DNA of 64,000 nt from Aquamicrobium sp. LC103 (GTDB taxonomy: Bacteria; Pseudomonadota; Alphaproteobacteria; Rhizobiales; Rhizobiaceae): positions 186,001-250,000 of the forward strand of contig NZ_LBCQ02000002.1 in assembly GCF_001014615.2 (NCBI RefSeq). The letters run 5' to 3'. The translations under genes and the position numbers were made by a program. The notes under the pieces are model-generated. The model worked only from the letters and a program-made list of their open reading frames with translations. It was not told the origin of the DNA and did no database searches. Positions 34,214 to 43,098 of the stretch are shown one piece after another (position 1 is the stretch's first letter; each line of letters opens with the position of its first letter).

Positions 34214-35314
34214 ATGGCATATGACCAGAAGAAGATAGTCGAGGCGCTGCGGGCCTTTGAAAAAGGCGAGATCGTCGTGGTGATGGACGATGACGGGCGC
34301 GAGAACGAGGGCGACCTGATCGTCGCCGCCGTCCATTGCACGCCCGACAAGATGGCCTTCATCGTGCGCCACACTTCCGGCATCGTCTGCGCGCCGATGC
34401 CGCGTGAGGAGGCCAAGCGGCTCAATCTTGCTCCGATGGTGGCCGAAAACGATGCGCCGCATTCGACCGCCTTCACCGTCAGCGTGGATTTCAAGCACGG
34501 CACGACCACCGGCATCTCCGCCGAGGACCGCACGCTCACCGTGCGCAATCTGGCGAACGGCAATGTCGGTGCGTCCGATTTCGTTCGCCCCGGCCACATC
34601 TTTCCGCTCGTCGCGCGCGAGGGCGGCGTGTTGATGCGCTCCGGTCATACGGAAGCGGCGGTCGATCTCTGCAAGCTGGCGGGCCTTCCTCCCGTCGGCG
34701 TCATCTGCGAATTGGTCAATGACGACGGTACGGTCATGCGTGGCCCGCAGGTTTCCGCGTTTGCCGAAAAGCATGGGCTGAAGCAGGTCTCCGTCGCCGA
34801 TCTCATCGCCTATCGCCAGCGGCAGGAAACGCTGGTGGAGCGCATCGCCTGCTTTGACGTGGAGACGCCGGTCGGCAAGGCGCGCGCCTACGCCTACCGT
34901 CTTCCCTGGGAGGTGATGCAGCACCTGGCGATCGTTTTCGGGGATATTCGCGACGGCCATGAAATACCGGTCAGGCTGCACACCGAGGACGTCGTCGAGG
35001 ACGTGTTCGGCCGAAGCACACGGCTGAACGACATCATGAAGACGATGGCGGACGAGAAGCGAGGCGTCATCGTCTATCTGCGCGCGGGCTCCGTGGGCGT
35101 TGCCCATCAGCAGCGGCAGCGTCCTGGACAGGACGACCGCGAGGCGCATGAGGAAGCCTTGCGGCGCGAAAGCGAATGGCGTGAAATCGGTCTCGGCGCG
35201 CAGATCCTTCGCGATCTCGGCATCGGATCCATCAAGCTGCTGGCCTCGCGCGAGCGCCACTATATCGGCCTCGAGGGCTTCGGGATCGAAATCAGCGCCA
35301 CGGAAATCCTGTAG
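34214..35314 (+). CDS. ribB: 3,4-dihydroxy-2-butanone 4-phosphate synthase with degenerate GTP cyclohydrolase II domain (RibBX type)
   Basis: 366 residues. The N-terminal DHBP synthase domain is intact: DDDGRENEGD (25-34), RHTSGIVC (52-59), GHTEAAVDLC. The C-terminal half (about 205-366) has the GTP cyclohydrolase II fold, but the zinc-binding cysteine pattern is missing: the usual HSECxxGD and CDCG regions read HTEDVVED and LND. This is the RibBX arrangement described for alphaproteobacteria, where the second domain does not have cyclohydrolase II activity. It follows aroC by 32 bases and is convergent with an MFS gene across a strong hairpin. Confidence 0.92.
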   Translation: MAYDQKKIVEALRAFEKGEIVVVMDDDGRENEGDLIVAAVHCTPDKMAFIVRHTSGIVCAPMPREEAKRLNLAPMVAENDAPHSTAFTVSVDFKHGTTTGISAEDRTLTVRNLANGNVGASDFVRPGHIFPLVAREGGVLMRSGHTEAAVDLCKLAGLPPVGVICELVNDDGTVMRGPQVSAFAEKHGLKQVSVADLIAYRQRQETLVERIACFDVETPVGKARAYAYRLPWEVMQHLAIVFGDIRDGHEIPVRLHTEDVVEDVFGRSTRLNDIMKTMADEKRGVIVYLRAGSVGVAHQQRQRPGQDDREAHEEALRRESEWREIGLGAQILRDLGIGSIKLLASRERHYIGLEGFGIEISATEIL

Positions 35315-35319
35315 GCGAA

Positions 35320-35348
35320 GCAGGTTCAGGCGGGCCGCCTGAACCTGC
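35320..35348. terminator. Long perfect hairpin between convergent genes
   Basis: GCAGGTTCAGGCGG (35320-35333) and its exact complement (35335-35348) around one central base, immediately after the ribB stop and 13 bases from the MFS stop. Position suggests a bidirectional terminator; there is no T run. Confidence 0.6.
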
Positions 35349-35360
35349 CGCATGTGCCGA

Positions 35361-36587
35361 TCACTCCGCGGGCAGCGCCACGGCTTGCGAGGCATGTCCA
35401 TGCCGGGCGCCGGCGAGGCTCTTCTGGCCGATCGCCACGGTCAGGACGGTCGCGGCGCCGGCCGCCACGGACACCCAGAAACCGTTCTGCGCACCGAAAT
35501 TGTCGACGACCCAGCCGGTGACGAAGGCGCCGAGGGCCATGCCGATGCCGATGCCGGTCATCACCCAGGTCACCCCTTCCGTGAGCATGGATTCCGGCAC
35601 ACACCGCTCGATCAGGCCGAAAGCGGTGATGAAGGTCGGCGAGACAGCGATGCCGCTGACGAAGACTGCAAACGCGAGGAGCGTTACCGAGGTGCCGGCC
35701 ACGAGCAGGGGCAGCGCCGTGAGGGCAAGCACGCTCACGGCGATCAACAATTGTCGCTGCAACGGCATGCGCGGGTTGAGAGCGCCGAGGATCAGGCCGA
35801 CGACGAACGAGCCCACCGCGTAGACGCCGATGACGACGCTCGCGGCGCCCGGCTGGCCGAGCTCCTTCGTGATCGCCACGGCGCTTACCTCCGCCGTCGC
35901 GAAGATGGACCCCACGAAAATGAGGGCGATTGTGATGATCTGCACCGAGCGCAGCCGGATCGCGGACACCTGCGGGGCGTCCTCGTGAGCCCCTCGGATT
36001 TTGGGCTCGGTCGATCGCTGCAGGATGAAGGCAATTGTTCCGACGGCAAGGAACGTGGTGCTGGTCAGCATGCCTGCTTCCGGGAAGAGGGCGACCGCCA
36101 GTCCGACGGAGATCGAGGCTCCGGAGATATAGACCAGTTCGTCCGCCGCCGATTCGAACGCGAAGGCAGTATTCAATTCGGGACGATTGCGAAAGATTTC
36201 GGTCCAGCGGGCGCGCACCATCGCCGGCATGCTCGGCATCGTGGCGGCGAAGAAGGCGGAGGCAAACAGCGTCCAGGCTGGCCAGTCCTGGTTGGTCGCG
36301 GTTATGAGCACCAAGAATGCGGCGACCGAGACGATCGTTGCGGGGATCACCACGGGTGTCTGCCCGACGCGGTCTACGAGGCGCGAGATTTGCGGGGCGA
36401 TGAAGGCGTTCGTGAAGGCGAACGTCGCCGACACCGCGCCCGCCAGCCAATATTCGCCATGGGTTTGCGACAGCATGGCGACGATGCCGATCGGCGCCAT
36501 CGCTATCGGCAGGCGCGCGACGAAGCCGGCGGCGGCGAAACCCTTGGCCCCCTTGGCCCTGAAGATTTCCGCATAGGGATTGGACAT
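35361..36587 (-). CDS. MFS transporter
   Basis: 408 residues with about 12 predicted membrane segments, a size typical of the major facilitator superfamily. The loop ISRLVDRVGQTPVVIP (helices 2-3) is the MFS motif A region, and the C-half repeats similar loops. Its drug or metabolite is unknown. It lies on the minus strand, divergent from a TetR gene, with three operator-like palindromes between, so it is very likely the regulator's target. AGGAG lies 8 bases before the ATG at 36587. Confidence 0.9.
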   Translation of the reverse strand: MSNPYAEIFRAKGAKGFAAAGFVARLPIAMAPIGIVAMLSQTHGEYWLAGAVSATFAFTNAFIAPQISRLVDRVGQTPVVIPATIVSVAAFLVLITATNQDWPAWTLFASAFFAATMPSMPAMVRARWTEIFRNRPELNTAFAFESAADELVYISGASISVGLAVALFPEAGMLTSTTFLAVGTIAFILQRSTEPKIRGAHEDAPQVSAIRLRSVQIITIALIFVGSIFATAEVSAVAITKELGQPGAASVVIGVYAVGSFVVGLILGALNPRMPLQRQLLIAVSVLALTALPLLVAGTSVTLLAFAVFVSGIAVSPTFITAFGLIERCVPESMLTEGVTWVMTGIGIGMALGAFVTGWVVDNFGAQNGFWVSVAAGAATVLTVAIGQKSLAGARHGHASQAVALPAE

Positions 36588-36624
36588 TGAAGAAACTCCT
36601 CGATTTTTCGTCCGCGGGTGACTA

Positions 36625-36692
36625 CATACGGAGCGTATGAGTTTCAAATAATTACATACGTGTCGTATGTCAATTGGCATACGACACGTATG
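36625..36692. promoter_or_regulatory. Three TetR-type operators between divergent genes
   Basis: CATACG-N3-CGTATG occurs three times: 36625-36639, 36655-36669 and 36678-36692. Copies two and three together form a perfect 16-bp inverted repeat, ACATACGTGTCGTATG against its complement around TCAATTGG. The region lies 38 bases from the MFS start and 17 from the TetR start. Confidence 0.8.
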
Positions 36693-36708
36693 TCGATTGA
36701 GGCAGACA

Positions 36709-37344
36709 ATGGCGCACAGACCTCGCACGGAGATGATCGCTGAAACGCGGACAAAGCTGATCGCCGCTGGCCGGAGGGCCTTCGGCACGGTCGGCTATGC
36801 CGATGCTTCCATGGACGACTTCACGGCCGAGGCCGGCTTGACGCGCGGCGCGCTCTACCATCATTTCGGTGGCAAGAAGGGGCTTCTGGAAGCCGTGGTG
36901 GCCGAGCTCGACCGCGAGATGTCGGAGCGGACACTGGCCCTGGCCAGCAAGGCTTCGGACCCGTGGGAGGCCTTCCTGATCGAATGCACCTGCTATCTCG
37001 ATCTCGCCCTCGATCCGGAAATCCAGCGCATCGTTCACCGCGATGGTCCCGCCGTCCTAGGCGACCCGTCGCTCTGGGCGAGCCAGGACGGCTGCATCGC
37101 GTCGATGACGAAGAGCCTGCGCGGCCTCAAGGAAGAGGGTTATGTCCGCGACGATGTCGACCCGGAGGCCGCGGCCAGGCTGATCAGCGGTGCGTCGCTT
37201 CATGCCGCGCAATGGATCGCCAATTCGGACGATGCACAGAAAACCTCCGCGGAAGCGGTGAAGGCGTACAAGGCCCTGCTGGAAGGGCTTCTGGAGGAAC
37301 GGCACGGGAAGATCGCCGGCGGACGCGCGGCCGCGTCGCACTGA
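36709..37344 (+). CDS. TetR family transcriptional regulator
   Basis: 211 residues. An N-terminal helix-turn-helix (TKLIAAGRRAFGTVGYADASMDDFTAEAGLTRGALYHHFGGKKGLLEAV) is followed by a helical ligand domain. It is divergent from the MFS gene with three palindromic operators between, the classic repressor/efflux pair layout. The ATG at 36709 is used because an upstream in-frame ATG (36667) would lie inside an operator; GAGG lies 6 bases upstream. It probably represses itself and the MFS gene until a ligand binds. Confidence 0.93.
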   Translation: MAHRPRTEMIAETRTKLIAAGRRAFGTVGYADASMDDFTAEAGLTRGALYHHFGGKKGLLEAVVAELDREMSERTLALASKASDPWEAFLIECTCYLDLALDPEIQRIVHRDGPAVLGDPSLWASQDGCIASMTKSLRGLKEEGYVRDDVDPEAAARLISGASLHAAQWIANSDDAQKTSAEAVKAYKALLEGLLEERHGKIAGGRAAASH

Positions 37345-37453
37345 CCACGCCCGCGTCCGGCTGTCGTTTTTGCCGCGCAGAAGCCTGTTGAACACGGCAT
37401 TGCCGCAAGCCATGGGCCGTGGCCAAATCGGACGAACGGTCCTATATCGGGGT

Positions 37454-38380
37454 ATGACCACCCGGCTCTACACGCATCCGATCTATCTTGAGCATCTGAC
37501 ACCGGCGGGCCATCCGGAGCGGCCGGACAGGCTGCGGGCGATAGAACGTGTGCTGTCGGACGAACGATTCGATCGGCTGGACCGGAAGCAGTCGCCGGAA
37601 GGCGACGCGGCGACGATCCTCTACGCGCATCCGGAAGACTATGTGGAGCGCATCAGGACGGTGATTCCCGAGGAGGGACTGGGGCGGATCGATTCCGATA
37701 CCACCGTCAGCCCGAAGAGCTGGCTTGCCGCGCTGACGGCCATCGGCGCCGCCAATGCCGCTGTCGACGACGTCTTTTCCGGCGCGGCGGACAACGTCTT
37801 CGTCGCCTCGCGCCCGCCCGGCCACCACGCCGAGAAGGTGACGGCGATGGGCTTCTGCCTGTTCAACAATGCCGCGATCGCCGCGCGCCACGCCCAGAAG
37901 GCGCACGGCGCCGAACGCGTCGCCATCGTCGACTGGGATGTGCATCACGGCAACGGCACGCAGGACATATTCTGGGACGACCCGTCGGTGCTCTACTGTT
38001 CGACCCACCAGATGCCGCTCTTTCCCGGCACCGGCGCGAAGAACGAGACCGGCGCGGGCAACATCGTCAACGCACCGCTCGCCGCCCAGACGGGCGGCGA
38101 CGTGTTCCGCGACGCCTTCCTGTCGCGCGTGCTGCCGGCCATCGACGATTTCCGGCCGGACCTGATCATCATTTCGGCGGGCTTCGACGCCCATCATCGC
38201 GACCCGCTCGCCGAAATCAATCTGAACGAGGACGATTTCGACTGGGCGACGGGCGAGCTCATGTCGCGGGCCGAACGCTGGTCGGGCAACAGGCTGGTGA
38301 GCCTGCTCGAAGGCGGCTACGACCTGCAGGGGCTCGCATTCTCCGTCGCTGCCCATGTCGATCGTCTCATGAAGGGGTGA
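37454..38380 (+). CDS. Histone deacetylase-like amidohydrolase
   Basis: 308 residues. HDAC/AcuC family: [21 protein letters not shown] and [15 protein letters not shown] give the zinc site (D and H) and catalytic histidine pair, and [21 protein letters not shown] the third metal ligand. Bacterial members remove acetyl or similar groups from small amines or proteins; here the substrate is unknown. ATG at 37454 gives the normal N-terminus ([22 protein letters not shown]). Co-transcription with xseB, 4 bases after, is likely and common in Rhizobiales. Confidence 0.93.
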   Translation: MTTRLYTHPIYLEHLTPAGHPERPDRLRAIERVLSDERFDRLDRKQSPEGDAATILYAHPEDYVERIRTVIPEEGLGRIDSDTTVSPKSWLAALTAIGAANAAVDDVFSGAADNVFVASRPPGHHAEKVTAMGFCLFNNAAIAARHAQKAHGAERVAIVDWDVHHGNGTQDIFWDDPSVLYCSTHQMPLFPGTGAKNETGAGNIVNAPLAAQTGGDVFRDAFLSRVLPAIDDFRPDLIIISAGFDAHHRDPLAEINLNEDDFDWATGELMSRAERWSGNRLVSLLEGGYDLQGLAFSVAAHVDRLMKG

Positions 38381-38384
38381 ACCC

Positions 38385-38639
38385 ATGGCGGAACAACAGG
38401 CCAACGAAGACATCAAGGCGATGACGTTCGAGCAGGCGCTGGAGGCGCTCGAGCGCATCGTCGACGATCTGGAGCGCGGCGACGTGCCGCTCGACCAGTC
38501 GATCCGCATCTACGAGCGCGGCGAGGCCCTGAAGGCCCATTGCGACCGCCTGCTCAAGGCCGCCGAGGACAAGGTGGAGAAGATCCGCCTTTCGCGCGAC
38601 GGCAAGCCGGCGGGCGTCGAGCCGCTCGATCCGGACTGA
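38385..38639 (+). CDS. xseB: Exodeoxyribonuclease VII small subunit
   Basis: 84 residues. [56 protein letters not shown] is the XseB helical hairpin. It forms exonuclease VII with XseA, whose gene is not in this window. It begins 4 bases after the deacetylase-like gene, an arrangement widespread in Rhizobiales. Confidence 0.94.
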   Translation: MAEQQANEDIKAMTFEQALEALERIVDDLERGDVPLDQSIRIYERGEALKAHCDRLLKAAEDKVEKIRLSRDGKPAGVEPLDPD

Positions 38640-38672
38640 GCCGCCGCTTGAACCTTGTCGCCGGAGCGATTA

Positions 38673-38694
38673 CCTTAGCTAGAATTGGCTAAGG
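38673..38694 (+). promoter_or_regulatory. Operator-like inverted repeat at the toxin-antitoxin start
   Basis: CCTTAGC (38673-38679) / GCTAAGG (38688-38694) with an 8-base spacer. Its right arm runs into the antitoxin Shine-Dalgarno (AAGGAG, 38691-38696) and it overlaps a TAGAAT (38680-38685) that could be a -10 element, so binding could control the pair. Confidence 0.55.
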
Positions 38695-38704
38695 AGCGTT
38701 TGCT

Positions 38705-38965
38705 ATGACCACGGTGAACATGCTTGAGGCGAAGACGTCGCTGTCACGTCTCGTCGAGGCCGTCGAAAGCGGCGCCGAGGAAGAGATCATCATTGCGCGC
38801 AACGGCAAGCCGGCGGCGAAGCTTGTGCCGCTCGACGTGGGCGCGAAGAAGAAGCGCCGGCTGGGTCTCGCCCGCGACAAGTATCCTCCCCTCGATTTCG
38901 AGGCGTTTCAGGCCATGGATGCGGAGATCGAGGCGCTCTTCCTTGGCGAGACCGAAAAGAAGTGA
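38705..38965 (+). CDS. Type II antitoxin, Phd/YefM family
   Basis: 86 residues. MTTVNMLEAKTSLSRLVEAVESGAEEEIIIARNGKPAAKLVPL is the Phd/YefM DNA-binding fold; the C-terminal half (DFEAFQAMDAEIEALFLGE) is the flexible toxin-binding part. The stop overlaps the toxin start by 4 bases (GTGA at 38962). The inverted repeat just upstream is a likely site for autoregulation. Confidence 0.92.
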   Translation: MTTVNMLEAKTSLSRLVEAVESGAEEEIIIARNGKPAAKLVPLDVGAKKKRRLGLARDKYPPLDFEAFQAMDAEIEALFLGETEKK

Positions 38966-39354
38966 GGCTGCTACTAGACACGCATGTCGCGATCTGGGCG
39001 GTCAACAGGCCAGAGCGCATTCCAGCCGCGATACGCCATTCGATCGAAGACCCTAGCGCCGAAGTCCGGGTGTCGGCTGTCGCTGTGTGGGAGATTGCGA
39101 TCAAGCATCAGCTCCGCCGGCCCGATGCGCCACCCCTCTCGGGACACCAGGCCATCATTGAGTTCGAGAGCGCAGGCTTTTCCCTTCTCGACGTCAACGC
39201 CACCCATGCGGCTTTCGTCGAGCGCCTGCCGCTGGTTCATGCCGACCCGTTCGACCGGGTGATGCTGGCACAGGCCATAATCGAGAATCTCCAGTTCGTG
39301 ACATTCGATCGCCGTCTCTCGCGCTATGATGCTGCCATTCTGACCTGGCCCTAG
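38962..39354 (+). CDS. PIN domain toxin (VapC-like)
   Basis: 130 residues from a GTG start overlapping the antitoxin stop. PIN nuclease acidic residues are visible: [12 protein letters not shown] (D6), [10 protein letters not shown] (E about 43) and [14 protein letters not shown] (D about 93 and 96). VapC-type toxins cut RNA, often a tRNA anticodon loop; the target here is unknown. Partner of the preceding Phd-type antitoxin. Confidence 0.92.
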   Translation: MRLLLDTHVAIWAVNRPERIPAAIRHSIEDPSAEVRVSAVAVWEIAIKHQLRRPDAPPLSGHQAIIEFESAGFSLLDVNATHAAFVERLPLVHADPFDRVMLAQAIIENLQFVTFDRRLSRYDAAILTWP

Positions 39355-39398
39355 GGTGCCGGCAGACCGGCGCGGCCTTGGTGTGAAAGGAAACGCGA

Positions 39399-39763
39399 AT
39401 GAGTTTCTTTCCCGGCAACGATCCTCTGCCCGGCGACGCCTTCGCCTGCGATGCCATCGAGCTGATGGTGATTCCCAATGCGCGCGACATCGACGGTTTT
39501 CAGGTGCGCCGCGTGTTGCCAACCGCCCGGCGCAGGCTGGTGGTGACCGTTTCCCGAGCGACCGGCTGCTTGTCTTCAAGCCGGGCGACGAGATCGTGAT
39601 GCTGTTCGGGGGAGATTCGCTCGGCTCGAAGCGCTATATCTGGTGGAATTTCGTGTCGTCCTCCAAGGAACGGATCGAGCAGGCCAAGGAGGAATGGCGC
39701 ACCGGCCGCTTCGATATCGTGCCCGGCGACGAAGAGGAATTCGTACCCTTGCCGGAGGCGTAA
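39399..39763 (+). pseudogene. Pirin family gene remnant (internal deletion and frameshift)
   Basis: The first 48 codons ([48 protein letters not shown]) match the N-terminus of pirin-family proteins. After about 39540 the match continues in another frame as [12 protein letters not shown], then [53 protein letters not shown], the pirin C-terminus. About 150 central codons, which hold the metal-binding histidines and glutamate, are missing, with a second small gap after DEIV. The reading frame of the start ends at 39597. It is a decayed gene between the toxin gene and dxs. Confidence 0.8.
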
Positions 39764-39864
39764 GTGCCGACTTGCGGTTCAGGCTGTGCCAAAGCCCCGC
39801 ATTTACATTCTGTGCCCAACGTCCTATTTCCCGGAAACGCTCAAGGAAAGAAGATTGAGAGCCC

Positions 39865-41778
39865 GTGAAATCGCCCCCCGAAACACCGCTGCTGGACAAG
39901 GTCCGCATTCCGGCCGATCTGCGCGGCCTGCCTGAGAGCGATCTGCCCCAGCTCGCCGCCGAGTTGCGCAACGAACTGATCGATGCCGTTTCGCAGACGG
40001 GCGGTCATCTCGGCGCCGGGCTGGGCGTTGTCGAACTGACGGTCGCGCTGCACTATGTGTTCGACACGCCGGGCGACCGCGTCATCTGGGACGTCGGCCA
40101 TCAGGCCTATCCGCACAAGATCCTCACCGGTCGGCGCGACCGCATCCGCACGCTCCGTCAGGAGGGTGGGCTTTCGGGTTTCACCAAGCGCGCCGAGAGC
40201 GAATATGATCCGTTCGGCGCAGCGCATTCCTCCACCTCGATTTCAGCCGGCCTCGGCATGGCGGTCGCGCGCGACCTCAAGGGCGGCAGGAACAATGTCA
40301 TCGCCGTGATCGGCGACGGGGCGATGTCGGCCGGAATGGCCTACGAAGCGATGAACAATGCCGGCGCGCTCGACGCGCGCCTGATCGTCATCCTCAACGA
40401 CAACGACATGTCGATCGCGCCGCCCGCCGGCGCGATGAGCGCCTATCTCGCCAGGCTCGCCTCGGGCAGCACCTATCAGGGCATCCGCGACATCGGCAAG
40501 AAGCTCACCTCCTATCTCGGCAAGCGCGCCGACCGCGCGATCACGCGGGCCGTGGAGCATGCGCGCGGCTACGTCACCGGCGGCACGCTGTTCGAGGAGA
40601 TGGGCTTTTTCCATATCGGTCCGATCGACGGGCACAATCTGGAGCACCTCGTTCCGGTGCTGAAGAATGTCCGCGACAATGGCGAAGGTCCGGTCCTGAT
40701 CCACGTCGTCACCCAGAAAGGCAAGGGCTACGCCCCCGCCGAGGCCGCGGCCGACAAATATCACGGCGTCAACAAGTTCGACGTCATCTCCGGCGCGCAG
40801 GCGAAGGCACCGGCGAACGCACCGAGCTACACGAAGGTCTTCGCCGAGAGCCTGATCCAGGAGGCGAGGGAGGACGAGCGCATCGTCGCCGTCACAGCGG
40901 CGATGCCGAGCGGCACCGGCCTCGACCTTTTTGGCGAGGCGTTTCCCTCCCGCATCTTCGACGTGGGCATTGCCGAGCAGCACGCGGTGACTTTCGCCGC
41001 CGGGCTTGCGACCGAGGGCATGCGGCCATTCGCGGCCATCTACTCGACCTTCCTGCAGCGCGCCTACGACCAGGTCGTTCACGACGTTGCCATCCAGAAG
41101 CTGCCGGTTCGCTTCCCGATCGATCGCGCGGGCTTCGTCGGCGCGGACGGTCCGACCCATTGCGGGGCGTTCGACGTCACTTACCTGGCTTCGCTCCCGG
41201 GCTTCGTCGTCATGGCCGCCGCCGACGAGGCGGAACTGCGCCACATGGTGCGCACGGCCGTCGAATATGACGAGGGTCCGATTGCCTTCCGCTATCCGCG
41301 TGGTAACGGCGTCGGCGTCGAGATGCCGGCGCGCGGCTCGTCATTGGAGATCGGCAAGGGTCGCATCATCAAGGAAGGTACCAAGGTCGCGTTGCTTTCA
41401 CTCGGCACGCGCCTGCAGGATTGCCTGCTCGCGGCGGAAGAACTCGACGCCGCCGGTCTTTCGACGACGGTTGCCGATGCCCGCTTCGCCAAGCCGCTCG
41501 ACACGGATCTCGTTCGCCGGCTTGCCCGCGAGCACGAGGTGCTGATCACGGTCGAGGAAGCCTCGATCGGCGGCTTCGCCAGTCACGTCCTTCATTTCCT
41601 GGCCCATGCGGGCCTGCTCGATACGGGGCTGAAGGTGCGGCCGCTCATCCTGCCCGACGAGTTCACCGACCATGCAAAGCCGGAGAAGATGTATGCCGAT
41701 GCCGGCCTCGACCATGCCGGCATCGTCCGGGCGGTCTTCCAGACGCTCGGCCGCGCGGTGAGCGCCGTTTCCGCCTGA
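39865..41778 (+). CDS. dxs: 1-deoxy-D-xylulose-5-phosphate synthase
   Basis: 637 residues from a GTG start. Thiamine diphosphate enzyme that begins the MEP isoprenoid pathway. Seen: [71 protein letters not shown], the glutamate in [18 protein letters not shown], and [15 protein letters not shown]. All cofactor and catalytic regions are intact and the length is normal. Together with ispE and ispH it gives three of the pathway's genes in the window. Confidence 0.97.
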   Translation: MKSPPETPLLDKVRIPADLRGLPESDLPQLAAELRNELIDAVSQTGGHLGAGLGVVELTVALHYVFDTPGDRVIWDVGHQAYPHKILTGRRDRIRTLRQEGGLSGFTKRAESEYDPFGAAHSSTSISAGLGMAVARDLKGGRNNVIAVIGDGAMSAGMAYEAMNNAGALDARLIVILNDNDMSIAPPAGAMSAYLARLASGSTYQGIRDIGKKLTSYLGKRADRAITRAVEHARGYVTGGTLFEEMGFFHIGPIDGHNLEHLVPVLKNVRDNGEGPVLIHVVTQKGKGYAPAEAAADKYHGVNKFDVISGAQAKAPANAPSYTKVFAESLIQEAREDERIVAVTAAMPSGTGLDLFGEAFPSRIFDVGIAEQHAVTFAAGLATEGMRPFAAIYSTFLQRAYDQVVHDVAIQKLPVRFPIDRAGFVGADGPTHCGAFDVTYLASLPGFVVMAAADEAELRHMVRTAVEYDEGPIAFRYPRGNGVGVEMPARGSSLEIGKGRIIKEGTKVALLSLGTRLQDCLLAAEELDAAGLSTTVADARFAKPLDTDLVRRLAREHEVLITVEEASIGGFASHVLHFLAHAGLLDTGLKVRPLILPDEFTDHAKPEKMYADAGLDHAGIVRAVFQTLGRAVSAVSA

Positions 41779-41787
41779 CCGAACGGA

Positions 41788-42231
41788 TCAGCCGAGCGAC
41801 GCAACGAGGAAGATGGCGGTCGCCGCGCAACCGAGCACGGTGCGGTTGGCATGCAGCCGCGCCCATGTTTCAAGGCCTTCGCGCGTTTCGGCACCGGCAT
41901 TTTCCGGATCGGTCTCCATCAGCCTGCGATTGAGCGGCATCATCACGATCAGCGTGTAAGGCCAGTTGGCGATCAGCACGAGCGCTCCGGCGAGCCAGAG
42001 CCAATGGTCCGTTTGCCACCACGCGACGGCGCCGAGGAGGGCGCCGATCACGGCCAGAGAAGCCTGCATGACGAAGCCTCGCTTGTAGGCGGCTTTCCAT
42101 TGGACGAGCAACGGCTGTTCTTGCAACTGCAGTCGCGCGGGCTGTTCGGCGATGTTGATGTAGAAGGCGGCACCGGCAAACAGTGCTGCCATGACGAGGG
42201 CGAGCTGACCGGCGAGCACGGTAGCCTCCAT
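41788..42231 (-). CDS. DUF1772 membrane protein
   Basis: 147 residues from the ATG at 42231. Four hydrophobic segments, with FAGAAFYINIAEQPARLQL and NWPYTLIVMMPLNRRLMETDP characteristic of DUF1772 (anthrone oxygenase-like). The function in bacteria is not established. Convergent with dxs, 9 bases away, and divergent from tlyA. Confidence 0.82.
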   Translation of the reverse strand: MEATVLAGQLALVMAALFAGAAFYINIAEQPARLQLQEQPLLVQWKAAYKRGFVMQASLAVIGALLGAVAWWQTDHWLWLAGALVLIANWPYTLIVMMPLNRRLMETDPENAGAETREGLETWARLHANRTVLGCAATAIFLVASLG

Positions 42232-42333
42232 TGTGGGGGACGAGCCTGCCAGCGAACCTACATGATCGCGGCGCCAGCGTCGATATCGGCCGGCGGGGCT
42301 TGCCTTGGCGATGGCCTTGCCGCAGAGAGGGGC

Positions 42334-43098
42334 ATGAACGCCGAGACCCATCGAAACGAAAAGCTGCGGCTTGACGAGGCATTGGTGGCACGGGGACTTG
42401 CGCCCAGCCGCTCGCGTGCGCGCGACGCGATCCTGCGCGGGACCGTTTCCGTCGATTCCAGGATCGTCGCCAAGCCCGGCTACGCGGTTGCCGCCGATGC
42501 GCCGATCGCCATAGCCGATCCCGCCGGCGCCTATGTGTCACGCGCGGCCCTCAAACTCGTCCACGCGCTCGACGCCTTCGGGCTCGATCCGAAGGGTGCG
42601 AACGCGCTCGATATCGGCGCCTCGACCGGCGGCTTCACCCAGGTGCTTCTGGAGCGCGGCGCAGGGCGCGTGACCGCCATCGATGTCGGTCACGGCCAGT
42701 TCGATGGCGCTCTCGCGGCCGATCCGCGCGTGACCTCGCTCGAAAAGCTCAACGCCCGCGATCTGACGGCCGTTCATCTCGACGGCATCGTCCCGGATTT
42801 CCTCGTCTCCGACGTTTCCTTCATCTCGATGAAGCTCGCACTGCCGCCGGCGCTCGATCTGGCGGCTCCCGGGGCGCGTGGCGTCTTTCTCGTCAAGCCG
42901 CAATTCGAGGCCGGCCGCGAGGCGATCGGCAAGGGCGGTATCCTGCGCGATCCCGGTGAAGCGGAGCGGATCGCCTCGTCGCTGCGCGACTGGCTCGACA
43001 CCTTTCCCGGCTGGCGTGCGACGGGGCTCGTCCCGTCCCCCATCGAGGGCGGTGACGGCAATCGCGAATATCTCCTCGCCGGAGTAAAGGACCGATGA
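42334..43098 (+). CDS. tlyA: TlyA family RNA methyltransferase (2'-O type)
   Basis: 254 residues. An N-terminal S4 RNA-binding domain (LRLDEALVARGLAPSRSRARDAILRGTVSVDSRIVAKPGY) and a Rossmann methyltransferase domain with ALDIGASTGGFTQVLLERGAGRVTAIDVGHGQ and the FLVSDVSFISMKLALPP motif. TlyA homologues methylate rRNA in some bacteria. The stop overlaps the start of the next RNA methyltransferase gene by 4 bases (43095-43098). ATG at 42334 is preceded by GAGAGGGG. Confidence 0.92.
   Translation: MNAETHRNEKLRLDEALVARGLAPSRSRARDAILRGTVSVDSRIVAKPGYAVAADAPIAIADPAGAYVSRAALKLVHALDAFGLDPKGANALDIGASTGGFTQVLLERGAGRVTAIDVGHGQFDGALAADPRVTSLEKLNARDLTAVHLDGIVPDFLVSDVSFISMKLALPPALDLAAPGARGVFLVKPQFEAGREAIGKGGILRDPGEAERIASSLRDWLDTFPGWRATGLVPSPIEGGDGNREYLLAGVKDR

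Noticed and set aside
36667-36708. Earlier ATG for the TetR gene
   Set aside because: It would put the coding start inside the operators and lacks a ribosome site.
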